From Canna indica (taxonomy: Eukaryota > Streptophyta > Magnoliopsida > Zingiberales > Cannaceae): a DNA stretch of 64,000 nt. The stretch is taken from assembly GCA_034359265.1 (NCBI GenBank), contig CP136890.1:97179501-97243500 (forward strand), read 5' to 3'. Each line of letters starts with the position of its first letter. The first letter of the stretch is position 1. Made by a program: the position numbers and the translations under genes. Below are positions 9,739 through 27,194 of the stretch, in pieces. Below the pieces are notes generated by a model. It worked only from the letters and a program-made list of their open reading frames with translations. It made no database searches and was not told the origin of the DNA.

Positions 9739-12700
9739 ATGGTATGTAGCATCACTCTCGCTCTGTGTTCTAAAACATCACATTGTTGCAATGATATCGA
9801 TGCCCTTGCTCTTTCATCTTTGCTTTCCTCACTTTGTTCTCTACAAGTAGTCGGTCACTCTGCACACCAATCTCGGCGACATCAAGTGCGAGATCTTCTG
9901 CGACGAGGTTCCCAAAACCGCTGAGGTTAGCTTCCTCCCTCCACCCTTGCTGTTGTTGGTCTCGTAGTGTATTAGAACCATATGCTCTTACTAAAAGCTG
10001 CTGCCTTCAACAACTGTAGGGAATATCATGGGGATTACGAATATTTGTTAAAATTAATTATTTGTTGGTTTAATGGTGCGAAATTGCGAATAGACTCTGG
10101 ATTGCAGAAATCGCCTTCTAAGGGTTTAATCGCACATGCAGAAGTTCCCTATTTTTTAATGACAAAAGAAGTTATTCAAATAGCCAAATTTGCCTCCTTA
10201 TAAGGCCAATATTCTCAGACCTGTGTCAGTAAGAATTTTGTAATTTTTTAATTGTCCATCAAAGATGAGATCGTTCCTAGATTTTGGTTGAACTTATAAG
10301 TTGGTAAATTCTAGGGTCTTCATTAATTTTAGTAAATCATTCGATAAAGTTCAATTTCCCAAAACGTTATGGTAATGCTTTAAGAGTGTATGTTGTATAA
10401 CAACCGTTACTGGCAGTTTATATCACTCATAGAGAAATTCGAAGGCAGTATGTGAAGTGCAACATTGTTGATTTGCTTACAAACTTTTCATTCCGAGCCT
10501 ATTGACATATCTAAGAAGCATTTAATTGCATAACTTCTCATCATATTGCTATTCAGCCGCTGATGTAATCATGTACTTCATGAGCCATAATTGCTTCTGA
10601 ATAGTTATTTTTTGATGGTCATCCTGCATCAACTCTTGTTCCATACTATCAGTCAGACATGCATTAGCTGTGGTAGTATATCTTAGGCAATAGTCTTATC
10701 TATTATTAGCAAGCAAAATATATTTGATAACTGTGGAAGCATTGTTACTTGGGTAGTTGTTCGAACAAGGTATGAGAAAAACATTTTAGATTGAACCGTC
10801 ATCCTACAAATACATTCTTATAGGCAGAAAACTTCACGTGGATTGTTCTCACTGTGGTGGATTACATATTTATTCTTTTATTTATATTGATTCATTATGG
10901 AGAAATGCTTGTATCATGGTTACCCTTAATAAAAAATTTCACCCATTAATGTACTGTCAATAGGGGTGTCCATTGTTCGGTTCACACCGAACCGAACCGA
11001 AATAAATTCGGTTCGGTTTTGGTTTCAGTAGTTGCAGGTTCAGTTCTTGACCCGAACCGAACCCGAATTTTGGGTTTCGGTTCGGATTCGGTTCCCGGAT
11101 TCCGGGAACCGACCCGAACCGAAAACCGAATTAATTAAAAAATAATATTTTTTTTAATTTTTAACTCAGGTAAGTAAATGGGTATTGGGTAATAATTTAT
11201 AATTTATAATTTATAACCGAATTAATTAAAATTTCGGTTTTCGGGTTGGAAATCGAACCGAACCGAATAATTTCGGTTCCGGTTAGATCGGTTTAGGCAT
11301 AATTCAGTTCGGGTTCGGGTTGGAATTTCGGTTTGGTTTAATTCGCTTCGGTTTGGTTTGAACCGAATGGACAACCCTAACTGTCAAACTTAATAAGATT
11401 GTTATGTCTTAATAAGATATGTTTGAACTCATTACCAATTCAAAGAGGAACAAGAGAAAGTTTGAAGCCTTTCTTTTTCGGGTAGCATAAGAGGGATATG
11501 CCATAAATTGATTTAGTTTTCTTTTCTTAACCATTACATAATAGAAACAATTGTCACTTGCCAATCACATTATCGTTTTCTGTGAGTTTCCTTCAACATG
11601 TGCAAGCTTAGAGGCCCATATATTATTTTTTGATTGAATTATTTCTTAAGGTGTAGAAGTCTTCAACTTTTATCAAGTTGCAGATAAAACTAAACATTCT
11701 ATAGTTTGTATTTGCAACTAGCATCAAGAGGTTAGTTAAGATTCTTTTTGTTGCTGTGATATGCTCCATGCTGTTGTATCTTTCTTCAGCTAATGACACT
11801 GTCGGCACAAATCTATTCTTTGTGTGAATGCCTGCCATCCTACTCATGAACAACCACCATTGTCATTGACATTGGCTATGCAATCAATGTATTTTGGCCT
11901 TTCAATAAATTCATTATCATCCTCTTTAAGTAAACTGGTGCTACTCTAATGACTACCTTACTGGCATCATCTTTGTGTTAATGATGATCACGGGTCAGGT
12001 TACAACTTGAATGTTGGTACATCGTAATGCTTAATTTATTTTATTCTTTTTATTGCTTTTCCTCCCATGGAGGTCATATCAGCTCATGGAATTAACCAAA
12101 GAAAATGTATATTGTTATCTTAAACCATGCGACAACACAGTACTGGGTGCATATCTCTGGTTCTCGATTGTACCAAAATGATCCAATAGTGCTGATTCTT
12201 GTTGAAGATAAAAGTTGTGTTTTTTTCCGCAATCACAAACCAGATGAGCAAAGCTAATCAGCTGTATCAGAGAGAGATGGGTCCTGTGATAGCTGGAAAT
12301 ATTGGAATATTGTAAGACTAAAACCACTTTGCAAAAAATAGTGGTTGGTAAGTGCATACTAAGTGCTTGAACAAAAAAAATGCATTTGAAAACTACTTTT
12401 TCTTACTGGTAGAAAGAGTTTTTTTTTTCAAAGCTGCTTTTTTTAAACAAAGGCTGCTTTATAAAACAGTTTGCAAAAGCTAAAGAAATACCAAAGGGAG
12501 CCATAGTGACTGAAGCACATCCAGTCTTGACTGAGAGTAGTTGTAGATGGAGGGAAGAATGTTAAAGTGAAATAGTTGTGGGAGCTTCCTCAAGTGACAG
12601 AAGCATAAATATCAGAGAACTTGTGCCTCGCTCACTTTGAAAACTTTATATGGAATTGCTTTATGTCTAGTCGATTGTCTAATTCTTAAACCTGGTTTTA

Positions 12701-14957
12701 TTTGATCTATGTTTGTTATGCCAATCAATAGTCCAGAATCACAAGAATAAAATTCACTTATGTTTCATTTTAGACAACCTAATAAACAACAATAACATGA
12801 CCCGGATGTGTACAGGTCCACCAACTAAAATTTTGCATTCTTTCATACTTAATGAGGTTTCCTTGCTCTGACGTGATGGTGTTTTCGTATGTCTTAGCCA
12901 TATAAATGTTACTTTTGGTATTTGCTTCAGTTATTGCATGATGCATAGTGCAGACTTGCAGCCCAACTAATTTATATTGAGAGGGATTGTAGATGGTGGC
13001 AGTTCTTATGTGTTGATATCATATATCATATCTGCTATTAGTTCTTGTCTTCTATCTATTCATCTATCTATGAGAGACCATATATGGATGTTAGCATATG
13101 CAAATCTTAAATTTTAGATTGTTGAAAGGATCTTATTTCTTTTGCCATAATGCAGAACTTTTTGGCTCTATGTGCTAGTGGTTATTATGATGGAACCATT
13201 TTCCACCGAAATATAAAGGGTTTCATGATCCAAGGTGGAGATCCTACAGGCACTGGAAAGGGAGGAAACAGCATATGGGGCAAGAAATTCAATGATGAAA
13301 TCCGTGAATCACTTAAGGTATTTATACTGACTGACTTGGCATCCTTTCCATGGGTATTTCAGGTGGTCCTAGAGTACGTAGCAAATCTATAGACATTTGT
13401 TTCAGAAGGAATTATTATCCTCTAAAATTCTAATATAAAGCTTTTTTTTTCTTAAATTGTGAACCATACTTCATTTTGTTGCTTAGAAGTGTCATGCAGT
13501 GTACTGTTTTCATCAGGACTTTGTTTCTTCAATCTATTTGTATTACACAAAAAGTTCTTTTACAATAATTTTCGGATTCCCAAAAGCAGAATAACATAAA
13601 TAAAAAATCTCAAAAGCAGAAAGTATTTATCAAGATTCCCAAATTGTCCTTTAAGAGCCAAAATTTGTATTTAAATTCGAAATATTTAATATATTTTTTG
13701 TGTAATTAAGATATTGCTTCATATAAAATAGTAAGATGCAATTTCTACCTAATTCTAATTGTTTTAAGACTTTTGGTGTGAAGTCATTAACAACTTAGAT
13801 TTTTTTTTATTAAAAAAATTAATCTTATTTTCATATATTTCGAATATTAATTCATGTTAAATTTATTAGGTGTCACTTTTACATACATTTATTTCAGAGA
13901 TGTTAACTTGAGATTGGATGTTCAAAATTTTTGGATCCATTAATACACTATAGAGGTAGTGTTTTAAAAACATGATTGGTGAAATATGAACTATTTTTTC
14001 ATAAAATGTTAAATACATCTCTCATATAGCCAATAATTTTTATGTTTCTTATATAGTTTAACATATTGTGGTCATATATTATTTTTTTATTTTCAAAAAT
14101 AATATTATTAAATAATTTGGTTCCTTGCTTTAAAAAATAATTCATGTTTTACCACTAAAATCATCAATCAGTGTCCAACACTTTTAAAGGAGGTAGAGGG
14201 GGAAAGAAAGTAGAAATGAAAGAGCATACATAAGGACTTTTTTAATTATGTAAAATCATATACTGACATTATATAAGTTTTAATATGAATTAAGAGTTAA
14301 GACTTTAAAATAGAAGAAAATAGCTCAATTTTTTTAAAATTAAACAAGGATTTAAAATATTTAAAGACCTTTTACCTCTTTAACAATGAGCTGAAAGTGG
14401 TATTTAAAAACTTTAATATAAACAAAGACCCTACATACACAAAAAAACATATCAAATATTTTTAATTTAAATAAAAATTTGAACTCTTATGATTTTGTAT
14501 CGGAAATCTTGAAGAACAATTTAGGAATCTTCATTAATAGATTTTACTTTTGGAAATTCCCCTTTAATCATTGAATTTTTATTTTTTAAAAAAAATCTGA
14601 TAAAGCTTCTTTTGACACAGCACAATGCAAGGGGGATACTCTCAATGGCTAACAGCGGACCAAACACAAATGGAAGCCAATTCTTCGTAACTTATGCCAA
14701 ACAACCTCATCTTAATGGACTCTACACAATTTTTGGAAAAGTAATCCATGGGTTTGAAGTTCTAGACATTATGGAAAAGGTGGGTGCTTCTGATAGTTCA
14801 AACACCCTGTACTGCTCTTTGTATATTGGATTGCTTTTTGAGTTGAAATGACTGATATTCCTGTTGCCTTCAGACTCAAACAGGACCAGGGGATCGACCA
14901 CTTGCTGAGATCAGGTTAAATCGTGTGACTATTCATGCAAATCCTCTTGCTGGATGA
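9739..14957 (+). CDS. Peptidyl-prolyl cis-trans isomerase, CYP18-1/PPIL3 type
   Basis: A cyclophilin that isomerises Xaa-Pro bonds; PPIL3 relatives associate with the spliceosome. Exons are 9739-9741 (the ATG only), 9851-9925, 13156-13317, 14621-14779 and 14874-14957, all with GT/AG ends and consistent frame. The total is 160 residues, the usual length of plant CYP18-1. It begins [20 protein letters not shown]. Active-site landmarks are [14 protein letters not shown], the GTGKGG loop, [20 protein letters not shown] and [20 protein letters not shown]. The C-terminus is [11 protein letters not shown]. There is no transit peptide. Intron 1 directly follows the start codon. Intron 2 (3.2 kb) carries a hAT MITE and intron 3 is very AT-rich. 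Confidence 0.96.
10961..11379. mobile_element. hAT MITE in cyclophilin intron 2
   Basis: A 419-bp element with an exact 8-bp target duplication ACTGTCAA (10953-10960 and 11380-11387). Ends are TAGGGGTGTCCATT and, inverted, TAGGGTTGTCCATT. The interior is filled with GAACCGAA/TTCGGTTC motifs in both orientations. No coding capacity. Confidence 0.9.
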
Positions 14958-15972
14958 ACCTCTCCTTTTAGTAGTCAGCCCTTCAATCACAATCACTGAC
15001 ATTGTGAAACCCATATTTGGTTAACTTGTACTGCTAATTGTTTTGGGTAGTTCAAGTACACACTCAATTGTGAGAGTCTAATTGGTGATAAATAACAAAT
15101 ATTTGTTCATCAAGTGTATGCGGCAGATGAAACATGGCCATTTAATGCATATAGTTGAATATAAATTAACTTCTGGTGAATCAACACATTTGCTAGTCAT
15201 ATTTTAGAGTTTGGTTGCATCTAGAGACGGATGTGCTTATTTCTACATCTTATTGCCCTTGATTTGATACCAGGTGCAGCCAGTTACTATTTTCCCTCTA
15301 TAGGTTTCAAAACTCTTTTGTTATTTTGGTTTGCATTCTAATTCAGTTATTACTATGGTCATAGTCTAAGCAACACTATTCAATAGAGTTGTAACTTGCA
15401 ACTTGTAAGTGTTCCGGAACACGCTTGATCTCAACTCAATAAGAGCTCGCTTACATTCGCTTAATATAATTAACAATACGCTTGAACAAATGTTAGGATA
15501 ACTGGATAAGCAAGCAAGTCTAAACACAAATGAGCTCAGCTTGTTAAGATCTGTAAACAAATAGATTCATACAGGAGCTCGGTTGCAAATTTTTAATGAG
15601 TACTTCAATAAACATATATTATATATCGTGAATTAGGAGTTTACTTATTTTCTTTTTTAACAAGCTTATATATTATATGTGCTTATCAATTATCGTAAAT
15701 TTGCAGATAAGCTCAAACATGTTTGTGTATTTGAGCTTGAATTCCTGTTCAACGAGTTATTTATGACCTAAATTATAGATTAGATAATGCTTCGTGAGTC
15801 GTGACTTGTGTTGAGCTCGATGAGAGCCCGGCTTAAGCCCAACAAATATAGGTTATGCCTTATGCGATAGTAATTGGGTTGAATCCGAACGAAATATGTG
15901 ATGTGGCTCGGTCTGCTTTTTAGACTATATCCTGATTCGTAAACCGACGGTTACCAGATCGCAGCAGCAACG
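14958..15972. other. Intergenic with a degraded hAT-like repeat
   Basis: 3' flank of the cyclophilin gene. About 15400-15850 is peppered with AGCTCG, GAGCTT and AACGAG motifs like those of the hAT family at 39582 and 50221, but termini and target duplication could not be found. Confidence 0.4.
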
Positions 15973-18136
15973 ATGGCAGCAGCTGTGTTGGTAGCGTCCC
16001 ATAAACCATCTCCTCCTCCGTTTCTTCCTATCCCGCGTCGTCGCTCCTCTTATTCTTCTCGGATTTCTTCGACGACACGGGAGGGTCCGTGGAGCCTGTC
16101 GTCGGCTGCGGCGGCGTTGCTTGCCGGGGGGACCGCAGCTCTCGCCATGGCGGCGTCAGCGCAGGCGCTACCGACAGACGCTTCCGTCGTTGCCCTTGCA
16201 GCCCTCCAAGAGCCCGAGAACGCGCTCTCCTTGCCCACCTGGGCCATCCACGTCTCCAGCGTCATCGAATGGTACTTGCTCCTCCAATCCCCTTTGCTAT
16301 TTACGTCTGTTTTGATCTTGACACTGATTGCTTTCGTGGCCACTTGTCGAAAGGGTCACTGCGATGGCATTGGTGTGGGAATACGGGGAGAAGTCTGGTT
16401 TCCAGACATGGAAAGGTCTCTCGTGGGGAATGGTAAGAAAAAATATCTGGCCTTGGCTGACTTGAAGTTGAATAGATATTTACCCTATCCTTCTCCTAGA
16501 AATAAACCCTAATCCTGACCTCATAGTGTTACCTGCATATTTACATACCCCATTGCGTACCAGAGTGCTGTCACATTTCCAAGTATCAGCAGCATGTCGT
16601 TGTATCTCTTATCTCCTGCCTGATGCCAAATGGTACATATACTTGATGAAGCGTAGGGATGATTTTCTCTACAGGAATATGTATGAAATGATGTGTATGT
16701 GTCTGATCTTGAGCGATTATGTAGGATCTATGAGGTTAATTCGAACTGTTAAGTGAAGATGCTCTTGAACTGTTAAAATTAATTATTGGGAATTGGTACT
16801 ATATAAAACTATGAACTACGGGTTGGAGACTGACTTAATCCTTGTTATTAGGTGCCACTTCTTGGAGGAGCATTCTGTGCATGCACATGGCATTTCTTTT
16901 ATAACTCAGAGTCTCTCGAGGTACGGTTAGACATCATCTCCGCTACATGTTTTTTAGCACTTTATATAAAACCTATTCGATGATAACCATACATGCGAAG
17001 ACAATTTTAGTACTACCTCTTAGATAATTTTTGTTCAATCGCAAATGTGAATTTGGTAAGTTTATACAATGTGGTTTCTGCCTGTGCGACCTTTTTTCTC
17101 TTCAAGCTGTATGAATTTAGCCCTTTGCTTTTTGCTAGAAAATTGTTAAGTATATGATGTTTGTTTCCGCAATGATAAATTATATCTTTGGGTATATCAT
17201 GGGTAGTATATGCTGATTGGAGATTGTGAGATTCTGCTATATTAGATGTCCTTTTTACTAATCCTAGATGCAAAATCTATTCTGCCTAATATTACTGTAT
17301 TTCTCCAAGACTTTGGAGATGAGTTGTTGATGTGATATGCATTTGAAGTGTTATATGTCATTGTCTCCCGTGGTCCTTGAGTTAGTAAATGTTTTTCAGA
17401 GGGATTGGAAGTCTATCCTACACAGAAACAAGATTTTGACTTTTGAGTAGAAATTTCTCATTGGGGAAAGATAAGTATACAATGAAATTACTGAAGACCT
17501 CATTGGACTACTCTGAAAAATTGAGGGGATTATCAGTTGTTTAAGTAAATTCATCTATAACTAGATGGGAGAATAAGGCAAACAGATTAAGGATCATATT
17601 GGCAAAGATCAATCTAAAAACATTGCAAATGGAGAAAAAATAATATATATGTATACATACATAAGATTATTTGCTATATTATTTGGAAAAATATTTTTTG
17701 TAAATTTCATGTACAGAGATCCCTCTAAGGTGAATTTCATAATATACATCATCAAACCTTATTAATTAGCACACTTAACAACAAAGTTCGCATGTGGGAA
17801 TAAATTGGGTGTCACATATCATACGAGTGAAGTTTTGTTTTAAAAAAAAGAAAACTTGATAGTTGTATTGCTATTCAAAGAGTACTGAAAGGGAATACAA
17901 GTAAGGGGAGAAGAGTCAGAAAAAAGATTAAAAGATACAGTAGTAGGAATGTTACCAAGAATAACAAGTGGATAACTAAGTCTTGCTATAGTTATGATTT
18001 CTCCTTGATCGGTTTAAGCACCTTGCAGATACTGGTGGCTCTTCAATCTGCATTAACAGTACTTGGTAACATAACAATGTGTTTTGCTGCATTTCGTATA
18101 TATAAAGCATCTCAAGAAGGTTCAAGAAGCTCCTAA
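15973..18136 (+). CDS. Plastid Ycf49-like protein (DUF2499)
   Basis: Exons 15973-16271, 16354-16432, 16852-16920 and 18029-18136 join in frame to 184 residues. About the first 60 residues are Ser/Arg/Ala-rich and look like a chloroplast transit peptide (MAAAVLVASHKPSPPPF start, then an Ala-rich hydrophobic stretch that may be a thylakoid-type signal). The conserved part follows: LPTWAIHVSSVIEW, MALVWEYGEKSGFQTWKGLS, VPLLGGAFCACTWHFFYNS and a final hydrophobic segment ILVALQSALTVLGNITMCFA, giving about three membrane-spanning stretches. This matches the Ycf49/DUF2499 family shared with cyanobacteria; its molecular function is not established. The protein ends RIYKASQEGSRSS. Confidence 0.9.
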
Positions 18137-19915
18137 GTCTTGCTATGCCCATAGTTACATGAAGGTAGAAGTTTCTGCCTTTCTTATTTCCTTGTTATGC
18201 CACAAAGAGTCCTGCAGAGAAAGCATGCCCATTAGCTGGCTTTCATCTCTTAGTAAGTTGAATAGATCAAGAAAATTAAACACGCTGAGCTTTCAATTTC
18301 TGAGGTGGACATGTGAGGTCAGGAATTCTGTTATTAGCAGCCATGTGGAGCAAATGCTTTATCAACAAGATATGGAGAAATTAGCTAACCCTCATAATCT
18401 TCAGATCCTTGTCCCCAAAAGAAAAAGGAAAAGCAATTCGAGTACACGTGGCTCCCGTCAAGATGGTTCTAGGGTGGATCACTATTAGCGGTCGATATCC
18501 TTGTAGAGCAAAGAAGTGGTTTTTGCATGATATATAATCTTGTAAATTGTAGTTGGAGTTTAATTATTTTAGTGTTATGTACTTTTATTAGTGCCTTCAG
18601 ATAATTGATTTCTGACTGTCACCATTACATCCAAACTGTGGAAATGTAGCCTTCATGATGCCAGTTATCAAACCCTAGTATTTTGTGTTCCATAGTACAT
18701 TGTTTCTCGGTTTCTCCACCTTAAGGAAATATATATTGTGCTTGCTTATCCTAGTAGGAACTAGGAAATAAGTTGATCTCAAGTGGTAAGATTACAACAA
18801 ACTGCATGGTGAAACAATAAAGTTAATAACAAGTTTGGATTGATCGCCCTATTGCAAAGCCTAGGAACTGGACCCTTTGTGTTAGTCAGTACCAACTTAC
18901 ATAACAAATAATGAGAGTATCAGATTTGTCTCCGAAGGATTCGTTCAAAATAAGTGATTTGTATTTTTTGTAAGAAAAAATTAAGTACCTTATGTGATTT
19001 TTTTCCTATTTATTAGTTTTCATAGATAATATAATTATTTCTAATGAATGTGGTCGAGCAACGGTTTAGGTAACTCATTAGCTCGACCAAAGAACCATTT
19101 AAACAAGTAGATGACATGTTCTTTGGTTCATATGCTTGAACATATGGAATTATTGACTAATTGGTGATGATGATTAATTTGAACAAGAACGTTATAGTTG
19201 AAGCCTAGAAGGATACGAGGGTTACTTGTGACCGTACCTTCTTTTGTAGATGAACAAAGTGGGCCTTACGAGGTGGCCAATATGTTGCGACTATAGTGCT
19301 ATAAAACACGTCAAGCTACATTATAGCCTACTAAAAGTGTATAACACAATAACCTCATGGTAACATCCAGAGGAGTTATCATTTATAATTTGAAACTTTG
19401 AATGATTGAATACTATTAATACAGTGAAGTCCCAAATGTGGGTCGTCAAAGTTTTTGGACTTTAACTTGGAAGTACGCATCAAAATAAGTGGAAGACCAA
19501 AAAGAAGGGAATAGTACTGCAATATTACTTGTAATATAGTCCATCAAAACTCATCTCCATAAAGTGAAAGGTCGTTTAGCATTAAGTAGGGAAAGAAAAT
19601 TGTAGGCAAACAACAGGAATTCACTAAACATGAAGAAATCCCCTCCCTGTAAGCATCACAAGAGGAGTACTCTCTACCAGTTAACATAGACGAAATATTT
19701 AATTACAAGACAATCAATGCTGACAAAACAAATTCATGCGTGATAATAAGTTACAGTTTGAATATGTAGGCAACTGAAATACATGTACTACTATTCTACT
19801 ATCATAAACAATGACAATCTACAACATACAGTGAACTAAAGTATGGAATTAGGAGTGGCCCCAAATGAGCTGATAAAATTCTGGTGTTTTCAAAGAGTCT
19901 CTCTTAGTCATCGCA
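18137..19915. other. Intergenic between convergent genes
   Basis: 3' flanks of the Ycf49-like gene (plus) and the bZIP gene (minus). A 134-codon open frame at 18084-18488 overlaps the last exon out of phase and has no recognisable domain, so it is treated as 3' UTR. Nothing else is supported. Confidence 0.5.
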
Positions 19916-23412
<3,497 letters not shown>

Positions 23413-25298
23413 CTTCTTTCCTATGTGGCACTAAATTGCAAGCTGTTTGTATCCTCGCCGACGATGGAAACTCTCGCCTCGGGATTCCCTTGTCTTCTTT
23501 GAGAAGCCGTAAGCAGTACTCGTACTCCACTGGCTTCCTCCTTCCGTGTGAAGAAGAGGAAGAGGAAGTGGGGCTTCTGATAGACTCCGCGTGAATTTAA
23601 GACACGGGGTTTCCCTTTCATTCCGCGTTCATTTCCGGAAGGGTTTCATTTCGGCATTTACCCTTCCCCAACGCTGATCTCCGACATAAGTTACCCTCTT
23701 TTCCTACCTTCCCTGTCACAGACCACCTCGTGGGACCCGAACTCGGTCACAAATAAGGTATACGTAAGTGGGTAAGACGATAATACATCAAATACCATTT
23801 CGAACCCCGTCGAGTCTTGTCCGGTCCAACTCGATTCCAATACCGTGTTCGGTGGATTTAAACCCAACAGAACGCGAAAAAAAAAAAAAAAAAACATTGT
23901 TGAGCCGGGTTGAGGAGCTTCGAACACTTGACTCGTTTTCAAAACTCCAAACCAAGCGGCCCGGTCGAAGTTTGGAGCTGCGGGCAAACCATTTAAACCG
24001 TACGGTTCACTTGACAAAGGAGATACAAAGCATTTAATACTCCCTTCAATGTATGTAGGTTGCTACTGAGATGACAAATCCGGGTCTACGTACCACCAGA
24101 GCCTTTCTAAAGTCCGACAGCGACACCCGGTATTTTAATTATGCGATCTAACGGTGTCAGGCGAAGATCCTTCAGATCAGACGGCCTACAGATGGAGCGG
24201 ATCCAACGGCGCCTGGGGAACTCCCGCCAGACCACCGCGATGCCCGCCACTGATTTCGAATAAAATGTGGAGGAATAAATGGAAGAAGTTATTGCGTCAA
24301 AAACTATAAACTGGTTTTGCAATGAAAATTAGAGCAAATTTAGTTGACAATTCCAAGATTCCGAGTCAAGTCTCACCTCCAAACTTAATTACTTGCCGCA
24401 AGCGAGCTGAAGGTCGCAAGGTAGGTGATGTGAAGCCGTGAAGGAGGGAGGGGGGGTAATGAGCACGTGAGTTGGGGTTTAATTATATTATCTATGTGTA
24501 TAAAAATATAAAATAAAACACATAAGAGTGGATTAAATAGAATAATGATGGATGGATTAGGGAAAGGGATTGGGCTGGGAAAGGCGTCGGCGCCTCGATG
24601 TCCGGGGACGGCAATCATATGACTTGATTGATGGCGATGGAATTGACAATTTGGTAGGGACGGGAGCACGTTGTTAGATAGGGGAGGAGAAAGGGACCTG
24701 CGTTAGGGGAGCTTGGATTTATGGCACGTCGATGGGTCTTCATCGCGTTAAATGTTGGGTTTATAAATTCGTGCCCTGATTGGCCCATGCAATGCTGACA
24801 ATTGGACCCAATTTTGACAATGATGGTTCGAGCATGACTTCGTGGGTTAGGCCAGCATGAATCTTTTCGTATATAGCTTATTTTAGGGTTCAATTGTTAT
24901 TTATATTGACAATAATCTAATGTCAAATTTTAACATTAAAATCCCCCTTCTTGTATATAGTCGACTGACTACATTAAAAAGTCTCACTGAAAAGAGGGCA
25001 ACTTCTCAAGCCAACGCATTACGCATGTGCACACTGAGGAGGAAGATTCTTGGTAACTCTCCGAGTCAAAGCATATATGCCATAACGACATAAATAATTG
25101 AGAACAGTTCATAAAAAAGAAGCTTGGCCTTTTGCCGAACATCACTTTGTCTATAAGAATTTTACAATCAACACATAAAAGAAGACGACATTTTCAAATT
25201 TGAATCAAGATCACCTGCTCTTACCAATAAATTAAGCTTTTAATTTAGATAACACGTATGTTAATGTCATCTTTGCCAAATAAAATGAGCATCGTGAA
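23413..25298. other. Intergenic: bZIP promoter and PPR 3' flank
   Basis: No gene recognised. It includes a poly-A run at about 23877-23894. The part nearest 23412 is the promoter and 5' UTR of the minus-strand bZIP gene. Confidence 0.5.
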
Positions 25299-27194
25299 TC
25301 ATGCTCGATCAAAAAAAACTGGATTTCTCATTTCATAAGCTAGCAATTCTACCATGCCATGCACATCTCTCATTTTATCAAGAGATTGGCTTCCTGACAC
25401 AAACACTGCAACCATGTCTCTAATTTCAATCCAGCTACAACCAGGAGACTTCTTCACACCTTGTTCTATCATGTCCCTCCTCACTCTCTCTGCTTCCTTC
25501 CATTTTCCATTCATGCAGTACAAGTTTGATAGCATCACATAGCCCACATCTCTCTGCGGCTCCAGGTTGATCAATTCCCTTCCCATATTCACCCCAATGC
25601 TAATATCTCCGCTGGTCGCACAGGCACTGAGCAAAGCCTCGGAGGATGATTTTGCCAACTCTCTGTCATCAGCTTTCGAGCCGTCCTCGAGCAATTCAGT
25701 AACCTCTTTCAGCTGTCCAGCTCTGCTGAGCATGTCAACCACGCAGGTACTGTGTTCAGCATCCGGTCGTAGACCGTGGACAGACTGCATCATGTTGAAG
25801 ACGGTCTTCCCCTGCTCAACAAGGCCTGAGTGGCTGCATGCCATCAGCAAACCCATGAAGGTGAACTTGTCTGGTGAAACACCACATGCCAGCATTTCGT
25901 CGAACACTTGAAAGGATTTAAGAGGCCACCCATGCAGTGCGAAACCGAATAGCATAGCGTTCCAGGACACCAAGTCCTTTGTGCACATATCGTCGAACAC
26001 ATTGCTTGCGCTATGGATGCCACCGCACTTGGCGTACATGTTCACCAGGCCATTGGCCACATAGAGATAGGAATAGAAACCGGTTCGAATTGCACAGCCA
26101 TGCACCATTCTTCCACTGCCAAGGACTGCTGTGATCGCACAAGCATGGATAGCGGCTCCATATGCGAAGTCGTCCGCCCTAAATGACTTCCTCGTCATGT
26201 CAACGAAGAAGGCAAGAGCCTCCTCCCCGTGCCCACTCCTAGCCAACCCTGCGATCATTGCCGTCCACGTAACGATGTTGGTCTCCGGCGCCCTCAGAAA
26301 CAAGGAACAAGCTCCTTCCGTATCGCCAAACTTCATGCTAGCATCGATCATGGCGTTCCACGATATCACAGTTCGGAAAGACATGGAATCAAATATCTTC
26401 GATGCATCCTCACGGAAGCCAAAATTTGCATAAAAGCTGAGCATCGAATTATTAACTTCAGCGGCATCATTCCATCCTTTTTGCAGAGCAACTGCATGGA
26501 CCATACAGCCAAAGCATGGATTCTCCATTTCAGAGCATGCGTAGATGAGGCTTGCGAACGTCGTCGCGTCGGCCTCGAATCCGCTCATCCGCATCTCTCT
26601 AAAGAGCTCCACGCACAACTTGAATTGGCCCAACTGAGCATATCCCACCATCAGTATGTTCCAGGCGATGGTCGTCCGAAGCGGCATGCTACTGAACAAT
26701 TCGTGAGCGTGCTTAATCCAGCCCGCATTAACGTAGCTGTGAAGGAGAGAACACCAGGTAACTTCGTTCCGCTCTTCCACTCCCTGGAAGACCCGCGCGG
26801 CGTCCGACGGGCGGGAGCACTTACCGTACATGTCAATGAGGGAATTGGCCACGGGCAGGGAGGCGTGGAGGCCGAGGCGGAGCAGGAGGGCATGGTGCTT
26901 CCTACCACAACGAAGATGGCGGAGGTCAGAGGATGCGGCGAGGACCGCGGTGAAGGAAAAGGGGTCGGGCTGCGCGCCGCATGACCTCATGCGGGAGAAG
27001 AGGGAGAGCGCCTGGAGAGGGCGACCCGAGTGGGAGTAGGCAGTGAGCATGGCGTTCCACGCAACCGTGTCCCTCTCGGGCATATCGTCGAACAACTTCC
27101 GAGCGGCCGCAATCAGCCCGCATCGCGCGAGGCGGACGAGCTTGGACGTGGCGGAGATGAGATGGCATCGTTTCCTCGCGACATCCAAATCCAT
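25299..27194 (-). CDS. PLS-class pentatricopeptide repeat protein, E/E+ type (At2g36980-like)
   Basis: An organellar RNA-binding protein, 631 residues and intronless as most PPR genes are. P, L and S repeats run from about residue 15 to 540, with repeated signatures such as LFDDMPERDTVAWNAMLTAY, VANSLIDMYGKCS, AWNILMVGYAQLGQ, NIVTWTAMIAGLARSGHGEE and LVSWNAMLFGFALHGWP. The end has E-domain hallmarks YVMLSNLYCMNGKWKEAERV and KKSPGCSWIEI, and no DYW domain follows. The end EMRNPVFF and overall repeat order resemble Arabidopsis At2g36980, a predicted mitochondrial protein. The N-terminus lacks a long targeting peptide. E-type members usually act as site selectors in C-to-U RNA editing; the target cannot be read from the sequence. 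Confidence 0.94.
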   Translation of the reverse strand: MDLDVARKRCHLISATSKLVRLARCGLIAAARKLFDDMPERDTVAWNAMLTAYSHSGRPLQALSLFSRMRSCGAQPDPFSFTAVLAASSDLRHLRCGRKHHALLLRLGLHASLPVANSLIDMYGKCSRPSDAARVFQGVEERNEVTWCSLLHSYVNAGWIKHAHELFSSMPLRTTIAWNILMVGYAQLGQFKLCVELFREMRMSGFEADATTFASLIYACSEMENPCFGCMVHAVALQKGWNDAAEVNNSMLSFYANFGFREDASKIFDSMSFRTVISWNAMIDASMKFGDTEGACSLFLRAPETNIVTWTAMIAGLARSGHGEEALAFFVDMTRKSFRADDFAYGAAIHACAITAVLGSGRMVHGCAIRTGFYSYLYVANGLVNMYAKCGGIHSASNVFDDMCTKDLVSWNAMLFGFALHGWPLKSFQVFDEMLACGVSPDKFTFMGLLMACSHSGLVEQGKTVFNMMQSVHGLRPDAEHSTCVVDMLSRAGQLKEVTELLEDGSKADDRELAKSSSEALLSACATSGDISIGVNMGRELINLEPQRDVGYVMLSNLYCMNGKWKEAERVRRDMIEQGVKKSPGCSWIEIRDMVAVFVSGSQSLDKMRDVHGMVELLAYEMRNPVFFDRA